Positions 11,485 to 25,683 of a stretch of DNA of 64,000 nt are shown one piece after another. The notes beneath the pieces are model-generated. The model saw nothing but the letters and a program-made list of their open reading frames with translations, ran no database searches and was not told the DNA's origin. The translations under genes and the position numbers were made by a program. Source of the stretch: Hymenochaete sp. R1. Its lineage: Eukaryota > Basidiomycota > Agaricomycetes > Hymenochaetales > Hymenochaetaceae. Every line of letters starts with the position of its first letter. Within the stretch, counting starts at the first letter, position 1. The DNA lies in the NCBI GenBank assembly GCA_019400425.1, contig JAFREE010000035.1, forward strand, positions 1 through 64,000, written 5' to 3'.

Positions 11485-13468
11485 GTCGCTTGTCCTTTCT
11501 TGTTGTGAACGATTTCGAAGTGGTGTGGCGAGAGTACTTCTGATGGGTGTGCCAAGTAGAAGGGGGAAAGCGGACGCCGACGAGAAATCTCACCCTATAA
11601 ATGAAGAAACGGAGCCTTGCCACTATCATACTTTGCAGGATGAAGTCTTGCTCCGTTCTGGTAATAGACCTTTGCTCTGATGATGGCTGAAGGGGTCAAG
11701 CTGGGTCTGTGGCGACGTTATGGGCAACCGTATCTAGAGCCCCGTGCGGTGCGGAAACCGCAATCTCGAATCTTTGAATCAAGCTGTTTCGGAACGACAG
11801 AAGAAATCGCAAATACCAGTTCCAAAAAACTCTTTTTTGAAGCTTCAGAAAGAACCACAGCCGCCGACTCCAAAACCGTCAGTCTCAAAGATTAGTGGTT
11901 GACAATTACTGCGGTTTCCGCACCGCACGGGGCTCTAACCGTATCGCGCTTGTCGCGCTCGCCACAGTCACGGTCCACAGTAAAGTTGGTCAAGATGATA
12001 TTTCTTTGGTGAGGAGATTTGGCCGAATCTCAGGGGATCAAAGATTAAATTAAGCAAATGGCTCATAAAATGAGATTCGAACGTCCTACTAGCCTATGTC
12101 TATATCACTCAAGCGAACGTTTTTTGTAGACTCTTTTTTTTACACTTTTTCTTACAAGCTCCTCCCAGATTACCAGAGTCTGACTGCTACCGGCGCTATA
12201 ACAAATGGGTGGCGGATAGATATTCCAATCGTTCAGAACAACTAGTAATGAGATTGATCGCGATGGCGAAGAAGTCATACAAAGATGCGCAACAGCACTA
12301 TGCCAACAAATGCCCTCGAACATTCAAAGCGGCATCCTCCCCCTCGTCCTTCCAGAGCCGTATCCTCCCTCCCGTTTCACCCCTGATCTTTCACCTGCAA
12401 TTAATTGATTGTCAGTGCACAGACAGAGGCCGGTAGCAAGTCGCATAGATCATGATGGTGGATGTACAGGGTGGTTGAGAGTCGATGCTTGCGTCGACAG
12501 AATGAATGCCATAGTATGTCATAGTACAAAGGCTCCTTTGGGCGGGAAGACGACACACTTCGAGCATCCACAGTCTATCGCGCTCAGTTGGGTTTCAGCC
12601 GAATCGCGTATTTGTATCACCTATCTGAGTCTTGATGAGTCGTGCATCGCTCGTGGGTTCGTCCTAGCCGCTTGGGGTCCCACATACATACTTGCTCGAG
12701 CGCAATTACGCGACTCACGTACAGGTTCAGATCGGGTGAAAGGTGTGGATTCAGGGTGCAGCGGGCACTAGGGTTGATAATGCCGTTGAAATGGCATTTT
12801 CAGAAGAGACTGGGCCAGCATTTATTACCTTATTTACCTTATTTGAAGGTTTATGATTCCAAGAACCGGGGTTGTAATGAGACATACAGTAGGAGAATCC
12901 TATAGGAGTTGGATAAGCCTCAGTGTCGAAGCGATGCAGCAAGTATTGGGTTAGATGTGCAGGCTAAATTGTGAATAATGGGGAGCAAGAATTGGCAGTT
13001 GGGGGTTGTGTAATAAATATGAGGAGGTTTCTGGCATTTCAGCGGTCGGAGGTTGGGTCTGGAAGCAAGCCGATGGGCATTGGGCAATGTCCAACCATTA
13101 GCAATACTACAGGTCACATTGCTGGACTCACCACCACCAGAGTTGGGTACAGGGAGTCACTGCTGTCGAACTTGAACAATGCCTGAGTGGCTGGTGAGGT
13201 AAGAAGACAAGGGTGAGGACAATGATCATCATCATAAAAATGACATAATCGATCAAAGTGAAAATTCGCTCCTCCTAAGGTTAAATATTCCCACGGTCGA
13301 CTACGCCTTTCATCCCTTCAAGTTCTTTATGATGTCAGCAGTTAAATCTGCTCATGCATGCCAAACAAGGTGTCGAAACTGTACAAAACGATATCCGAAA
13401 GTTTGAGGCGAAACAATACGCTGGCCTCCTTAGACAGGCGTAGGTTTATAGCTGTGAAGAAAAACGCA
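11485..13468. other. Intergenic region containing a MITE
   Basis: About 2 kb between the divergent coiled-coil and polyphosphatase genes. The only structured element I see is the hAT-type MITE at 11735-11937. Remaining open frames are short and unconvincing. A T-arm-like string near 12077 does not fold into a tRNA. Confidence 0.6.
11735..11937. mobile_element. Intact hAT-type MITE (non-autonomous DNA transposon)
   Basis: The element is 203 bp with perfect 28-bp terminal inverted repeats: left 11735-11762, right 11910-11937. The termini begin TAGAGCCCCGTG, matching the hAT terminal pattern (T/C)A(A/G)NG. It is flanked by a perfect 8-bp direct repeat, ACCGTATC, at 11727-11734 and 11938-11945; 8 bp is the hAT target-site length. 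A second inverted pair, AATCTTTGA (11769-11777 against 11885-11893), lies just inside. There is no transposase, so mobility would need a related autonomous element elsewhere. The perfect repeats and target duplication suggest a recent insertion. Confidence 0.85.
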
Positions 13469-14886
13469 ATGTCTCGCACACTGGCTTCAGAATCAAACGC
13501 AACGAGCAACCATCTTTCCGAGACAAAGAGCAAGTACCTCTCAGACGTGAGGACTGGCAATGGTAAAGATTGGGTCGTGGTTATGGGGAATGAAGCAGGA
13601 GGTAGAGCTCATTTGCCCAATATTTTAGAAAAAGCCGGTGTTGACCTTCCAAACTAGACCTTGACTCGATCTCTTCTTCAGTCGCATTCGCTTGGTTTCT
13701 AACCCGGTCTAATCAGGTCTCAAAGGCCGTTGCTCTCGTTCAGACACCGCGAGACGACCTCAAGCTCCGTCCCGAGAACATCCACGCACTCAACCTTACT
13801 AAGATCGAAGAAGACGCCGTCCTGTGCATTGACGACATCCCTGAATCCGTCTCGAGGCCCTTCCCATCATCATCGTTCGCTCTCGTCGATCACAACCGAC
13901 TCCTTGATCCATTCACTAAGGGCAACGAAGGCGCCAGAGTAATTGCAGTCGTAGATCACCATGAGGACGAAGGTTTATATCAAGACGCCTGCCCTCGCTC
14001 GGTTATTGTTCCAGTCGGAAGTGCATCTTCTCTCGTAGCTCATCACATCGAGGAAAGTGGCCTCGATATCCCTCAGGATATCGCCACTCTGTTACTCTGT
14101 TCAATACTTATCGACACAAATGGTCTGAAGCCCGGCGGTAAAGCAGAAGCAGTTGATCGAGCTTCAGCTGCATATTTGCACCCACGCACTCCGTTCCACG
14201 ATTTCACTGTAGAGGGCTCACTGTCAGCAGACGGAGAGCCAGGCACTCACTTACACACCTCTCCGACTATCCAGTCCCTCACTAAGGACCTCCTTACGGA
14301 AAAAACTAATATTTCGAACTTGGATACGCCCGCGCTGCTTCGGCGAGACTACAAGCAATACAGCTGGACTTCACCGAACGGGGGCCGTACAATCTTGGTG
14401 GGTCTGAGCACGGTACCGGTCGACCTCCGCATCTGGCTCTCGCGTGGATCTTTATCAAATGACTTTTGGTCCCCGCTTGATACTTTCATAAAGAATCACA
14501 ATCTAGACGTGCTTGGTATCCTTACGACATTCTCTTCCATTAAAATGCACAAGAAAGATGGAGATGAATCAGAGAACATAAAGGGCAAACATAAAAGGCA
14601 GATGCTGTTTGTTGTCCGTGATGAGGAGTTGGAACGACAATTATGGGTGGGCCTCGAGAACGCTGACGAGCTTAAGGCTGAAGTACGATCAATTCGTAAA
14701 TACGCTTGCAGGCATCGTGAAAAGAGGCAGAAGAAAGACATAGAGGAAGACGGAGGCGTCGCACACAGGAGAGCCCGTGCGTATAAACAAGGAAACGCAA
14801 AAGCGACACGGAAGGTCGTCGCTCCTTTATTACAACAAATATTCGAAGGAAGAAAGAGGGTGGGTAGTGGGCAAACATCACAGTGA
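13469..14886 (+). CDS. PPX1: Exopolyphosphatase, DHH/DHHA2 family (PPX1-like), 453 residues
   Basis: Predicted to release orthophosphate from the ends of inorganic polyphosphate, probably in the cytosol. Exons 13469-13601 and 13658-14886, separated by a 56-nt phase-1 intron. Metal-site motifs are present in order: VMGNEAGDLDS (about 38-48, the N-terminal Asp motif), VDHN (121-124) and VVDHHED (142-148, the DHH signature). A DHHA2-type domain fills the C-terminal half and the tail holds NAKATRKVVAPLL. An in-frame ATG at 13358 would add 37 residues, but 13469 is preferred because the extension looks unlike the family. The related alternative is Prune, but length and motif spelling favour PPX1. 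The stop lies 10 nt from the stop of the convergent kinase gene. Confidence 0.9.
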
Positions 14887-14896
14887 TACACATTGG

Positions 14897-17349
14897 TTAA
14901 TTCGACGTCCACCACATACTTTTCGGTGGATCATCCCCCTTCTTGGAAAGCGGTTTTATCCTCCACCAGTCTTCTCTCACCTTCTGGTTTCGTAGAACTT
15001 GTCCAGGCACGCCGAGCCGGGCATTATGGCCATGACGACCATGGAAAGCCGAGGCACGGTGGTGAGCGAGTCTGACTCCGTCTGCCTCAAGCCAGCGGCA
15101 CACGACATCTGGATCCGCGTCTTCGAGATATTGTTCTCCAGGTCGTAATACTACGTCATAAGCTGTATTATTTGGGTCGATAGGATATTGTTTATTAGCT
15201 GAAAATGCTATAGACGTAGAAATTATCACAGCTCCGACTTTCATTGAGTGACAGCGAACGGCTTACGAGGTTTTCTCCGATGCAGGATATCATTCCATTC
15301 CGATTGAGCGCTGAGGATATTGTTAGGAGACTGCCTTGAACAATTAAAAGGCTCTTACTAGTCTGAGAAATATGGATGAGATCGAGCATTGTGGCCAGAA
15401 AGTCTTTCGGAAGGATCCAAAACAAGAAGCTATACGGTCGACGTCAACCTAGCACTATGACGTATTTAAACATACTCAACCTCAAAAACAAATTGTTGCA
15501 ACCCTGGGTACTCAGAAAGTAGCTCGAGCTGACTGAGCGGGACGTCTCCACGTTTGATTCTATTAGCTGCGATATGTTCGTCCAGTTCATCCACCAGGTC
15601 CTAAGGTTATCTTCAGACCGTGGTGGCTTTCAATACACGTCATAAGTCACCCACCTTTCCTGTTGCGAGCTCGAACATCGTCACGCCGAGGCTCCAGAAG
15701 TCAGATGTCGGGCCTTGTCCGCATCGAGTGTATGGGCCTCCTAGTACCTCTGGTGCTGCATAGCGCAGTGTAAATATAGGGGTTAGATTCTCCGGTTCTT
15801 CGTAGATGTCTGACTCCGAGTCGTTATCGCTGTGAGCGCTCATATGTTCGTTCGATGGTACATTGCTTGCAGCAGGAAGCCTGGGGTGAGATGAAGTGAA
15901 ATATGAACCTCCGAAATCTGTTAGAACGCAATGACCGTTAGCGTCAACGAGAATGTTTGCGGGTTTGATGTCGTGGTGGACGATATCCCTGTCATGAAGT
16001 ACAAGGAGCGCAAGAAGCTGAAAAGGTGTGAGATAGTTTAAACAAATCAATATTCAAAGCTCACAACTTCCGCGACCATGAGCTTGAATCGACTCGGATC
16101 TGTTAGTTCTGGGTGAGTTTTGCGCCCTTCCCTCAAGTCACCTCCCTGATAGTAATGCTGTACAACTTTCAGACGATTTATTTGTATTATAAGGAACCGA
16201 GTTTACCATGACCATGTGAACATTTCCCTTGAACTGCCAAAGCCATTCCTTGACTGGAGCCGGCCGAGCGAGAAAGGGCATTTCCAGCTCCTCTGCTTCC
16301 CGAATAATTCGCAAGACCTTGACTTCATTCGCAACGCTGACTGCCTCCCGGTAGCCTCGGATACGTTTTAAAGCGATAACTTTGACGGCACAACGTACGA
16401 AAGTCCAGAGATTTAGAGCAAGCATCACCTTCCCAAAACCTCCTTCGCCTAGAAGGCCTCCAAATTGATAGTCAAACGAAGAAGGCGACGAGGGCATCCT
16501 GAAGATGGGGATAGGGATAAACCAGGTACCGTTGTGGACGAGTGTTAATGCGGGATCATCGAGAGTATTCGACTTTTTCTCCAAAACCTGATGAGACAAA
16601 AACCCTCCTTCGAGATGGTTGGAAGCCTTTGGGTCATGCAACACTACTGAATGAACGTCCGGACTCGACTCCGAAGTCGAAGGAGTCGGAGGTGAAATAC
16701 TTTTGAAAGCTGAGCGCTTGGATGGCAATCGCCGGATTGGGTACTCCGGTAAGGGCGACATGGCATTATCTATGATTGGACAACTTCCAGGTTCGAGGTC
16801 TGAAGTAGCTGACGAAAACTGGACAACGACGTCGCTGAATTCGCCCACCGGAGTTGTGAACTCCTCAGCTGAACCGAGATCATTCAAACTGAGGACCGTT
16901 TCGCTCCCGCTTTGTCCCGCTGGCTTCTCCTCAGTTTGACCATGGCAGATAGCATTGCCCACTGCCAAATCATTGTCGGTATTATTCTGCTTTCCTGCTA
17001 AAGAAGATGGCTGATTTTGAGTTACGTCGGTGTCTTCATTGCGGCTATTCATGGCATCGACTGCCTTTGGGACTTCTTCTAATATTGGATGCAGTATGCA
17101 TTGTCGGCTTTCTGAGATGGCTGGCACCTCCCGCGGGATCTCATACTTGATAGACTCGGTTACAGTCACTCCGGGTATGACTAAACTCTGGGTCCGAACA
17201 GACTCAACAGAGCCGTCTCCGACATGTCCACGTACCCCGTCGACAACCCCTTTCTTCTTGTCTGGCAGTGACCGAGTACGCCGCTCTTTCTCATCGGTCG
17301 ACTGACCGCGTTTCCTGCGAACCATCCACCTCCTGAAGTTAATGAACAT
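14897..17349 (-). CDS. Ser/Thr protein kinase, 714 residues, seven exons
   Basis: Exons: 17349-16207, 16157-16065, 16017-15655, 15600-15481, 15429-15359, 15310-15267, 15207-14897. About 295 polar N-terminal residues precede the kinase domain. Visible motifs: glycine loop [11 protein letters not shown] (about 298-308), lysine in CAVKV (K323), alpha-C Glu (E342), catalytic loop [10 protein letters not shown] (426-435), DFG (446-448) and APE (500-502). The catalytic loop has HHD instead of HRD. A Ser/Asp/Glu-rich insert of about 35 residues sits between DFG and APE. The C-lobe ends [10 protein letters not shown]...HPYF, then comes a 100-residue tail. The last intron has two in-frame acceptors 9 nt apart. 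The subfamily is not assigned. The 3' end faces the polyphosphatase gene with 10 nt between stops, so the transcripts probably overlap. Confidence 0.85.
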
Positions 17350-18474
17350 AACCCGGCGTTCACACCTCCAGAGAGCAACGCGCAGCGCAAGTCACAAAAC
17401 CCTTCCAGCAAGCTCGCTGATTTGAGATTATCGGACCAGAAACAACACCTTCAGAGTTTTAGGTTCGTAACATTTATTAAGGCTAAAAGTTCGTGATGAT
17501 CATAAACATGGACGAAACAACAGATTGAAGACGAACCGCGCGATATGAAAGAGGTTTCCGCCGCTAAATGCCAAGTGGCATACGGAAAGAGTGGTAAGAG
17601 TGAATGGGTCTAAAAAGTGATAGTTACGAGGAAGGAAGGAAGAAGCAACGAAGCAGGACGGAGATACCCAGCCTTTTATAAGCACATCCCACAGTCACCA
17701 TTATACAGCATAGGCCTATGCCTTACCGTTAAGGTTCAAAGGTGTCGAGAATTAGATTCGTATGAGATAAAAGATGGATCTGAGCTGTCAGCGTCGCCGA
17801 GTGCTCTGTACCTATTGCGTAGCCAAGGAGACCGGAGCGACGTCGGGCTGGGTCGCAATCGCACTTACCGAAGTGTAGCGCACGTTTGAATGGTAACCGT
17901 TGAGCTCTTTGATTCTTCCATTATGACGAGTGTTCGGATTCAATATACGAGACAAGCTTGAGTGTTGCGAGCAGCGAGTGTAATCGTTGTCAATGTTAAG
18001 AACGATGTCGGACTATCTTGTCAAAATCTCTAAGATGCCAATGCTCGACTAAGCTGGTAGAATAGAGTTGATTGTAAATATAGTTGACTGAGCGTATTAT
18101 TTTGACAGTTCGACACCCTGTCTCGCCGTTCCTTGGGCCATGGTCTGCTTGCCCGACCCTCATACTTCAAGAACATGAACGAATATAATTGTGAAGTTGG
18201 GTTGTATTCCTCAACGTCAGGCGAAAGACGATTCGGTACCTTCTGATAATAACATACACGGCAGTGCGAGTTTGTCTTGGGTAGCACCGGAAACATCTTG
18301 TTATAGGGCTTCGACCTTTGCAAACTTCTGCCGGAGCATCTTTGATCAACCTGGGAGCTCTGAATCCCGCCAATCTGATGAATCTGATTCCTAGTATTTT
18401 CATTCGGTACAAATCAAAATAAGAGCCTGGAGTTAGTTTTCGGATGGTTATAACTTAGTTCGCAGCCTCACCTG
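17350..18474. other. Intergenic, no gene seen
   Basis: About 1.1 kb between the kinase start and the HIG1 gene stop. The small frames on both strands have no recognisable domain and no consistent splice pattern. It presumably holds the kinase promoter and the 3' UTR of the next gene. Confidence 0.5.
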
Positions 18475-19041
18475 TCACTTCTTCGACCAACCTAACCAAG
18501 ACGACCAACTCGAAGATGTCGGCTGAGAAGATTCAGGCGCTTCTGTTTGAGACTTCGCTACGAATGCAGAAGGTGGTGCCGTTTGTTGAGAAAGCACGGA
18601 TGGCCTGGGAGACCTAGCAGGAGAAGTAACTCCAGATTCTATCCGATGCGCCTCCTCGGCCTCCTTCAGTCTTTTCTCAAACTCAGCGCTTTCCCAAGCT
18701 GAAGTCGGGGGTGGAGCCGCGGGTCTAGCGTTCCCTGTGAGTACGCCGACGCCCATTTCCTGTACACCTGCAATGACAATGGCGACGATGGTAAGGCCCT
18801 GTGCTAACACACGAGCCCGTAGCCACCGCTGATATCCGACTGCATCTCGCTGCTGCATCCGTTTAAATGCAATTGACAGTGACACTACAGTTGCAAGCAT
18901 TCCTAGACAAAGTATAAGGTCACAGGTTTTCTGCGAAGTACTGAAACACTAACCTGCCGGAATGAGAGGATGTTTTCTCATTTGTCTCCCCATCTTATCC
19001 ACGAAGGATGGTGGTGCTGGTTCATTTGTCTCGTTATTCAT
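18475..19041 (-). CDS. RCF1: HIG1-domain mitochondrial protein, Rcf1-like, 171 residues
   Basis: Predicted respiratory supercomplex factor of the inner mitochondrial membrane, a family linked to complex III-IV association. Exons 19041-18954 and 18902-18475, with a 51-nt phase-1 intron. The N-terminus reads MGRQMRKHPLIPAG and leads into two hydrophobic segments, LATVVSLSIAFKRMQ and VLAQGLTIVAIVIAG, around the QRDAVGYQRWLRARV loop. This is the HIG1 domain (about residues 16-75). The remainder is a Pro/Ser-rich soluble tail with a charged helix (EFEKRLKEAEEA) and a Trp-rich end (SSWLGWSKK). Length and domain position match fungal Rcf1 better than Rcf2, which has two HIG1-like regions. Confidence 0.85.
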
Positions 19042-19449
19042 TGCCGTTACGAAACCCTAGGAGGAGGAATAAAAGCACAGAAACCCCCAGGGAAAGCACT
19101 GGATTAAGTCCGAAAGTCTTATTCCGATCTCAAGGCGTGCGTATCGGTGGAAAGGGTGACTACAGGAAGAGAACAAGTTGCAGGACCAACCATTCGATTT
19201 TGTATGTCATCTCCCTGGGCGCACGTGATCCCAACGAAGAACTTTTACAGTAAAGTTTTACTACTTTCTTTTACATTTCTTTTACTTACTACTACATGTA
19301 CAACTGGTCTTTAAGGGAGTTCGCTCAGTTCGCCCATATAAGCTTAGGAAGTATAAAGTCTACGAGTAGTCGTTGATATTTCTATTTGTGGCTTGAACAC
19401 ATTATATTAAAAATTCCACAATATTAAACAACGAGTCAGCATCCCAAGC
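19042..19449. other. Intergenic, no gene seen
   Basis: About 400 bp between the HIG1 gene start and the EMC2 stop, both on the minus strand. AT-rich tracts (TTTTACTACTTTC type) occur near 19250-19290. No open frame is convincing. Confidence 0.5.
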
Positions 19450-20572
19450 CTATTTCGCTTCGAGCCATCTGACAAGCTCTTCCCTACACCTTACGGGCCC
19501 GTTCTTCGGTCCACATGAGTATGTCGAGTAAGCCGTAAGCAGTCTCTCTGTCGCAAGTTCATCCAACAAAGGAATTTGGGCTGGAACAGTCGTAGCAGAG
19601 GGAGAGCTCGCGGCGCTTCTCGGATCCATTATGAGTCGACGTGTGCACTGAAAATTGTTGGTAGGAATAATAAGATAGTAATCAGACACAACTTACCTGC
19701 TTCAGACCAAACCAAGCGCGCACAGCAATCCCTTCGGGAACAGTTTCGACCCTCGATGCAGGATCCAAGTCAGGATCTTCAGTCATATCAACGACGCAGA
19801 GGAAAAATTTCGCGGCTAAAGGCACATCTCCTGTTGTGTAGGCAGTCTCAGCAGCTTGTAAGACATAGAAGGGGTTCTGTGGCGCCAAGACGAGAGTATG
19901 CTGTAGCGTTTTCAATGCGGAGTCAAATCTAGAATTAAAGGCGTTAGACATATATTAGTAAGACGCTACGGAATAGCTCACTGCCCACAAGAGGAATAGA
20001 TATCTGTAAGTTCGAGCCAGCCTTCTACGTCGGTGTAGTATGTATCAAGATATTGGGAAAGCTGATCAGCGGCCTTCACAATGTCGCCAGCTCGACGGAG
20101 TATAGTGATTTTTCTTTTCCATGCTGCCTAAAAACAGCTTCAATTTTCGTATCTTTGTATCAAATGGAAGATACTGACGGCGTTCGACTCGTCCTTCTCT
20201 AATACATTATCATAATATTCCAAAACTCTTTCGGGAGATTGAGATGCTTCTTTCCGTATCCCGAAAAGCACATCCACTCTAGGCGAGTCCTTGAAAGTTT
20301 CTCTTAATAACATCAAGCAATCCTACATAAACATGTCAGATACGGGCATTTGCGAGGTATGAGTTACACACATCAGCGATGTCCAACCTCCCGACGTCTA
20401 TGGATGCCAATGTAAGTTGTTCTAACCAAGCACACGTGTCCGCATCAGCGTTTGCTACCTTCTTGCTTTGAAGCAGCAATATCCCAGCATCGACAACTTC
20501 CTGTGACTTTCTAGAGCTCTGCGCCCGAAAATTCGCGAGCTTGTGGAGTGCGGCGTTGACTGAATTTGACAT
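19450..20572 (-). CDS. EMC2: ER membrane protein complex subunit 2 (EMC2), 306 residues
   Basis: TPR-type cytosolic subunit of the ER membrane complex, which inserts tail-anchored and multi-pass membrane proteins. Exons: 20572-20372, 20322-20179, 20127-19982, 19928-19697, 19647-19450, with introns of 49-53 nt. Family hallmarks are the helical repeat sequence including VEGWLELTDIYSSCGQFDSA and the conserved APQNPFYVLQAAETAYTTGD segment (about 175-195), which corresponds to the EPHNP...AE..YT.G block of EMC2/TTC35. There is no signal or membrane segment, as expected. The start was chosen at MSNSVNAALHKL; an in-frame extension upstream lacks similarity to the family. Confidence 0.85.
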
Positions 20573-21118
20573 GGGAGGAGGATAAGCTGCCACGCCAGAG
20601 GACACAGTACTAGTTGCTTCGGTGCACGCGAAGCTTGAGATCGACATCCCCTTTTCCCCATCAATGCAATGCCAGTGCCTCTCTCGAATCTCCATAGCAG
20701 CCTCGCAAGTTTACCATTGACTTCATTAACGAAGTGCCATTCCCGCAAACGTTCGTTAGATTCTGCGATATCTTAACTTAGTAGCTGCGTCTCATAAATA
20801 TACATCCTACTCTAGAATGTCAAACACCAGCGGCTTGGGGCACAAAAGTACATTCCACCCGAAACAGACCGACAAATGCCCAAAGGTAAGACAAGAATAC
20901 CGAATTTAAAGAGTTTAAGTCCCAATGTTCAAATTAAGCGAAGAAATAAAGAGTGTGAGTGACGTTCCAACCATGTTCCCATCGTTGACCTCTTTCCCTT
21001 TAAGCGGGTAAGAGTAATAGATAAAAGTCCAAAATCCAGATTTGGGTGGGAGCGCTCAAGAGAGACTGAGTGATATAAAAAAATTTAGACAGCAATTGGA
21101 AAGAAAGTAGTCACACGC
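20573..21118. other. Intergenic, no gene seen
   Basis: About 550 bp between the EMC2 start and the peroxidase stop. AT-rich, with no supported coding sequence. Confidence 0.5.
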
Positions 21119-23438
<2,320 letters not shown>

Positions 23439-25131
23439 TTATACAGGCTCCTTTTCTTTCAATTTATCCTCTAGAATGAAGCACGATTTTGGTCTTGGTC
23501 CAAGTCCTGTCTAAAAATAGATGTCAATAGGCTGCTACGATTTAATAGCGGGGGATTATAGCACCTTCTCGTACACCTTGTCCATCCATTCCATGTTTGT
23601 AACGGATTCTTCATCTGTTATCCAATGTCGAGGTTTTCTGCCCCTCACTTTGTCAACAAATGCCTCAAGCTGATAGCGATACCTACAGTATTTATAAAAA
23701 TGGTTCGTTATTTGTATATATGTAGTTGAGAAATGATGGTGCGCACGTCGTCCAATATTCTTCGCCTTTCATTCCGTCTTGATCGTCGTATTTGTACACC
23801 CTCTCGATACGTTCATCGCCATGCGTCGGAGACACGACCAGCGAGTGCCAGATACTTGGTAAACCAAAGTTCGTAAGTTCCACAGTCCCACGTTCGAGCA
23901 CAACGCGGATGTCAATGTCCGGTAGACTGGGCAGTAGACCGGATGGGCCCCAGCCCGGCTTTTGCCAGTCGAGCTCCATATAGGCAATGATGTCATCTGG
24001 CATGGCAAGTTGTACTGTTGTTCTGACGTCGACCTTCGATTTCCCTTTATCCCTTTCAGTATTTGTCAATGTATCCGATTGTGCAGAGACGACACATAGA
24101 GGATCAGAAGATGTGATGTATCTCGTCAAGGCAAGCGTGTAGCCTTCGTACAAAATGAAATAAGCAAAGGTGATAGAAGCATAATCAACAACTAACACTA
24201 GTACTTACAACCAAGATCCATGAACGTTCCACCACCGAGATCGTAAACGTTTCGTATGTTTTCTTCCCCGAGAAGGTTTGGGACACGAAAATGGCCGATG
24301 ATACTTTTAATTCTCCCAAGCTCTCCACTGTTGACAATAGTTTTGAAACGGTTTATCGCTGGATGGAATCTTCTCGAAGCAAGGCGTCCCCAAGAATAAA
24401 AACAACTAATGAATAACTCCGGCGAGCGAAAAGTTTGACTTACCGAGGATGAAATGCCTCAAGAACGACCAAACCTTTGCGTTTCGCGTATGCAAATATA
24501 GTCCTTGTGTCGTCAGCCGTGTTTGTGCTCGGTTTCTCCAGTAAGACATGCTTCCCCGCTTGGAGAGCTTTCATGGTCCATTCGTAATGAAGCCCATTGG
24601 GTAACTGAATTTTCATCTGGTAAATAACAAAATAACCATCTATGTTGTGAAAACTGACGGGATTATAGACGATGTCAACGCCTGGATCGTCCAATAAATC
24701 TATATTTCCGTCCTTGTCAGAACCCGATCTTTGAATCAGACCAAACAGGGGACACTGACCTTGATAGCTGTTGATCCCATAATATACCTTTTCCACGTTG
24801 TGTGCCTTTGCGAATGTCTCGGCCTTCTCCTTTTTCCGTGCAGCGATAGCGTGTATGACAACCTCTAAGGGGCAAAGAAAGGATGAGTGGTAATAAAGTA
24901 TACTAATATGAAGGTCTACCTGGGTGAGATCGTGCTGGTAGAATGATTGCCAACGGAGCAATCTGGGCTGCACCCAGGATGCCCACTTGAAGGGTGTTGT
25001 CGGTCTTCGGCACAATCGGCGGGTTAAATGTCTACGAAATATCGTGGGAATATAGCGAGAACTAAATGATTCGGTCTGAGATAAATGCGTACCTTGTACA
25101 CCCGAACAGGTAGGCTAATAGAAGAACCCAT
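23439..25131 (-). CDS. Gfo/Idh/MocA-family NAD(P)-dependent oxidoreductase, 402 residues
   Basis: Probable sugar or dihydrodiol dehydrogenase, similar in layout to fungal D-xylose dehydrogenases. Nine exons: 25131-25093, 25031-24920, 24864-24760, 24699-24659, 24604-24444, 24372-24209, 24143-23747, 23682-23565, 23510-23439. The Rossmann motif GILGAAQIAP is at residues 30-39. The family EKP motif (HVLLEKPS, E122-P124) supplies the catalytic-site lysine. The C-terminal alpha/beta domain includes EAFHPRRFHPAI and DLGGGTFMDLGCY. Substrate cannot be read from sequence. The intron density is high and every junction keeps frame. One acceptor (CTTCGAG, before exon 6) is non-pyrimidine-rich but gives the conserved RFHPA sequence. 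Confidence 0.88.
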
Positions 25132-25683
25132 TTTTCTCGCAGTTATAAAGCTGACTTGCCGTAATTGTAATATAGATTTCCTAAGATACCGCCCGTAGAA
25201 GTGTTGAGATGTGCAGTTTGAACGAGGGCTTCGAGAAGTCGGAAAAGAGCTCAGAACTCCCTAATGACTTTGAAAGAAGAATTGAGTGCGCAAAAAGGGA
25301 TTGATGGTGAGAATGCGAGTTGACGGCCTTAAGTAGTCGAAGAGGGCGATATAACTGCGATATAGGAGTCCAACTAAAAAGATCTTAAATCCGAGATCAG
25401 AAAACAAGGCATCAGAAGCGAGATCGCACTTTCGGCAAAATGGGAGTACAGCATGTTACATGCAATGGAATTTTTATGAAGGAAGACGATAACATAACAA
25501 AGGTAAGATGGAAAGTAGGTGCTGCACTAGCATCCGTGTTGATGTATCGTGTACACTCACGGCCTCAACGACTTCCGCCCATGACCGCCAAATATCCGCC
25601 CAAAAATCGCGCCAAGCTACGAATCCGTGCCAGGAACAATCAGGCATATAACAGAAGATGGAAAGAATGAGCTGGGAGCAGAT
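25132..25683. other. Intergenic, no gene seen
   Basis: About 550 bp between the dehydrogenase start and the last exon of eS30. A 76-codon plus-strand frame at 25440-25670 has no recognisable features and was not called. Confidence 0.5.

Noticed and set aside
12060..12105. tRNA-like T-arm string (reverse GTTCGAATC)
   Set aside because: No matching acceptor, D or anticodon stems; the flanks form only a small CTCAT/ATGAG hairpin.
13358..13468. Upstream ATG extending the polyphosphatase by 37 residues
   Set aside because: Weak start context and sequence unlike the family N-terminus; the ATG at 13469 fits better.
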